A stretch of DNA of 64,000 bases from an uncultured Cellulophaga sp. (GTDB lineage: Bacteria; Bacteroidota; Bacteroidia; Flavobacteriales; Flavobacteriaceae). Both the position numbers and the translations under genes were made by a program. Location of the stretch: positions 1 through 64,000 of the forward strand of contig CANLOV010000003.1 in the NCBI GenBank assembly GCA_947492955.1, given 5' to 3'. Shown one piece after another: positions 62,676-64,000 of the stretch; within the stretch, counting starts at the first letter, position 1, and each line of letters begins with the position of its first letter. The notes beneath the pieces are model-generated. The model did no database searches. It saw only the letters and a list, made by a program, of their open reading frames with translations, and was not told where the DNA came from.

Positions 62676-64000
62676 TTATTTAAAATCGAACCAAAAACGA
62701 ACTCCCTCTGGAGATTTATCTATATTTAAAGTAGATTGTAATTGATTTACCAAACGGTTCATTAAACGTATTCCCATAGAAGAATTAGTTCTTTCATCTG
62801 TATCTTCTGGTAATCCTATTCCGTTATCTGTATACTCAAAGAAACCATGTTCTCCATTCTTTCTTAGATGTATGTATATTTTTCCATTCTCATCACCATC
62901 TGGGAAAGCATACTTAAAAGAGTTAGATACTAATTCGTTTAATATTAATCCGAAAGGAATAGCTCTGTCTATATCTAATTCTGTTCCCTCGGCATCAATA
63001 GTTATATTAATATTATGCCCTCCTTTTTTATATACAGATTGTACACTATTTACCAAACTCTCTATGTAACCTTGCATTTCTATCACCGATAAATCATCAT
63101 TCTGATATAATTTTTGGTGTATTAATGCCATTGCTTTTACTCTACTTTTCCCTTCTTCTAAGGCTACAATAGCTGCTTTACTTCTTGTGTTTTTTGTTTG
63201 CAAACTTAATAGACTAGACACCATTTGTAAATTATTTTTTACTCTATGGTGTATTTCTTTTAACAAGGAATCTTTTTCTACTAATGAAGCTTCTATAATA
63301 TGATTTTGTTCCGCAATTAGTCGTTGAGATTTTATACTTTTTAAATATGCGTATACTAAACCAGCAAAACCTAATAATGTAAATATTAACGAGATAAAAA
63401 CAAGATTCATTCGCTCATCTTTCTCTTCCATTTGCCTTCTAGATAATTCTATATCTATCTTTTGCTCATCAATTGTTTTTTTAGAGCTTTCTAACTCTTG
63501 GGCAACTACGGCGCTTAATTGTTGTTTTTTTAATAAAGATTCATTAGATTTTAATGAATCTTGCATTCTTACATTTTTCATTAGATAAAATACAGAATTT
63601 TTATAATCTGTTATTTTATCGAAATATGAAGCTAGCAATCTATTCTTCTTTAATTTATTATTATACTTAATAGGATTTATATCATTTGACAAATATTCTT
63701 TAGCTTCTTTATAGTTCTCTACATGAAGATGACAATCTGCTAAATCTAAAATATTATCTATAACTTCGAAATTATATTTACCTATTCCATTTTCTTTTAT
63801 AATAGAAATACTAGATTCTAATCTTGGTATTGCTTCATCATATTGTTTTAATAGTGCCAAAGACTTACCAATATTTCCTTCTATAATTCCTTTTAACAAA
63901 TTACCCTCTAAAATTTCCTTTTCTGTTTTTTGCTTAGTTATATCATTTAAAAAAACTTCTATATAACCTTTAGCTTTTTTTAAACTTGTAATTGCGGGTG
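62676..64000 (-). CDS. TPR sensor histidine kinase (HisKA_2 type), N-terminus beyond window
   Basis: The frame is open to the right edge, so the N-terminus is missing; about 440 residues are visible. The first ~150 are helical repeats like TPRs (SLALLKQYDEAIPRLE, then LDLADCHLHVENYKEAKEYL), and a membrane helix follows (LVFISLIFTLLGFAGLVYAYL). A kinase core completes the protein: the phospho-acceptor His in IHHRVKNNLQMVSSLLSLQ (HisKA_2/HWE-like), ATPase N box ELVSNSFKYAFP, and G box EYTDNGIGLPED. The likely partner regulator lies outside the window. The signal sensed is unknown. Confidence 0.87.
   Translation of the reverse strand, partial: PAITSLKKAKGYIEVFLNDITKQKTEKEILEGNLLKGIIEGNIGKSLALLKQYDEAIPRLESSISIIKENGIGKYNFEVIDNILDLADCHLHVENYKEAKEYLSNDINPIKYNNKLKKNRLLASYFDKITDYKNSVFYLMKNVRMQDSLKSNESLLKKQQLSAVVAQELESSKKTIDEQKIDIELSRRQMEEKDERMNLVFISLIFTLLGFAGLVYAYLKSIKSQRLIAEQNHIIEASLVEKDSLLKEIHHRVKNNLQMVSSLLSLQTKNTRSKAAIVALEEGKSRVKAMALIHQKLYQNDDLSVIEMQGYIESLVNSVQSVYKKGGHNINITIDAEGTELDIDRAIPFGLILNELVSNSFKYAFPDGDENGKIYIHLRKNGEHGFFEYTDNGIGLPEDTDERTNSSMGIRLMNRLVNQLQSTLNIDKSPEGVRFWFDFK

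Overview
The window is a chromosomal stretch of a low-GC member of the Bacteroidota, almost certainly family Flavobacteriaceae. The signs are a base composition of roughly one third GC, TonB-receptor and carboxypeptidase-regulatory-domain proteins, a BshA bacillithiol enzyme, a CAL67264-type small membrane protein, almost no Shine-Dalgarno sequences before start codons, and several promoters matching the Bacteroidota -7 element TAnnTTTG. The genus cannot be fixed from the sequence. No rRNA, tRNA, CRISPR array, prophage or insertion sequence was recognised.

Layout. 1-4610 looks like the edge of a surface-polysaccharide locus: a secreted adhesin-like protein cut by the window edge, a FemAB/GNAT-like acyltransferase, and an SGNH-MBOAT O-acylation pair. 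4684-15656 is a run of minus-strand envelope and thiol genes: OmpA-like protein, lipoprotein, bshA, a GH3/beta-lactamase fusion, two Fe-S proteins, an MCE (MlaD-like) protein and an N-acetylmuramoyl-L-alanine amidase. lptD diverges from the amidase at 15791, followed by a RidA protein. 18989-21950 holds an N-acetylglucosamine-kinase-like gene, gap and pfkA. 22103-26536 is a large TamB-like gene, divergent from tsaD, rsmE, DUF4159, a SpoU methyltransferase, an AI-2E-type permease and a THUMP-like methyltransferase (26608-32845). 32944-36080 has an AraC-type regulator with extra domains, a RhaT-like transporter and a DUF4442 protein.

36278-39978 is a four-gene unit (DUF4870, PadR regulator, PspC protein, DUF2807 lipoprotein) with a good promoter in front and a strong bidirectional terminator behind; it looks like an envelope-stress module. 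An OmpA protein with internal repeats, a YegP-like protein, prfB with a textbook programmed +1 frameshift, arsC, and a secreted small protein coupled to a TonB-type outer-membrane barrel follow to 46253. 46606-53606 contains an orphan regulatory-domain protein, fumC, a coiled-coil membrane protein, ettA and small membrane proteins.

53696-64000 carries an acyl-CoA carboxylase beta subunit with an MFS transporter, a pair of plug-domain proteins (one fused to a von Willebrand A domain), a menaquinone unit menC-CPBP protease-menE with overlapping genes, and a TPR sensor histidine kinase cut by the right edge.

Most of the window is ordinary flavobacterial core genome. The parts most worth a second look are the barrel-less TonB plug proteins at 56699-59450, the PadR/PspC/DUF2807 module, the prfB frameshift site in a lineage that hardly uses Shine-Dalgarno pairing, and a few small remnants and short ORFs between genes.
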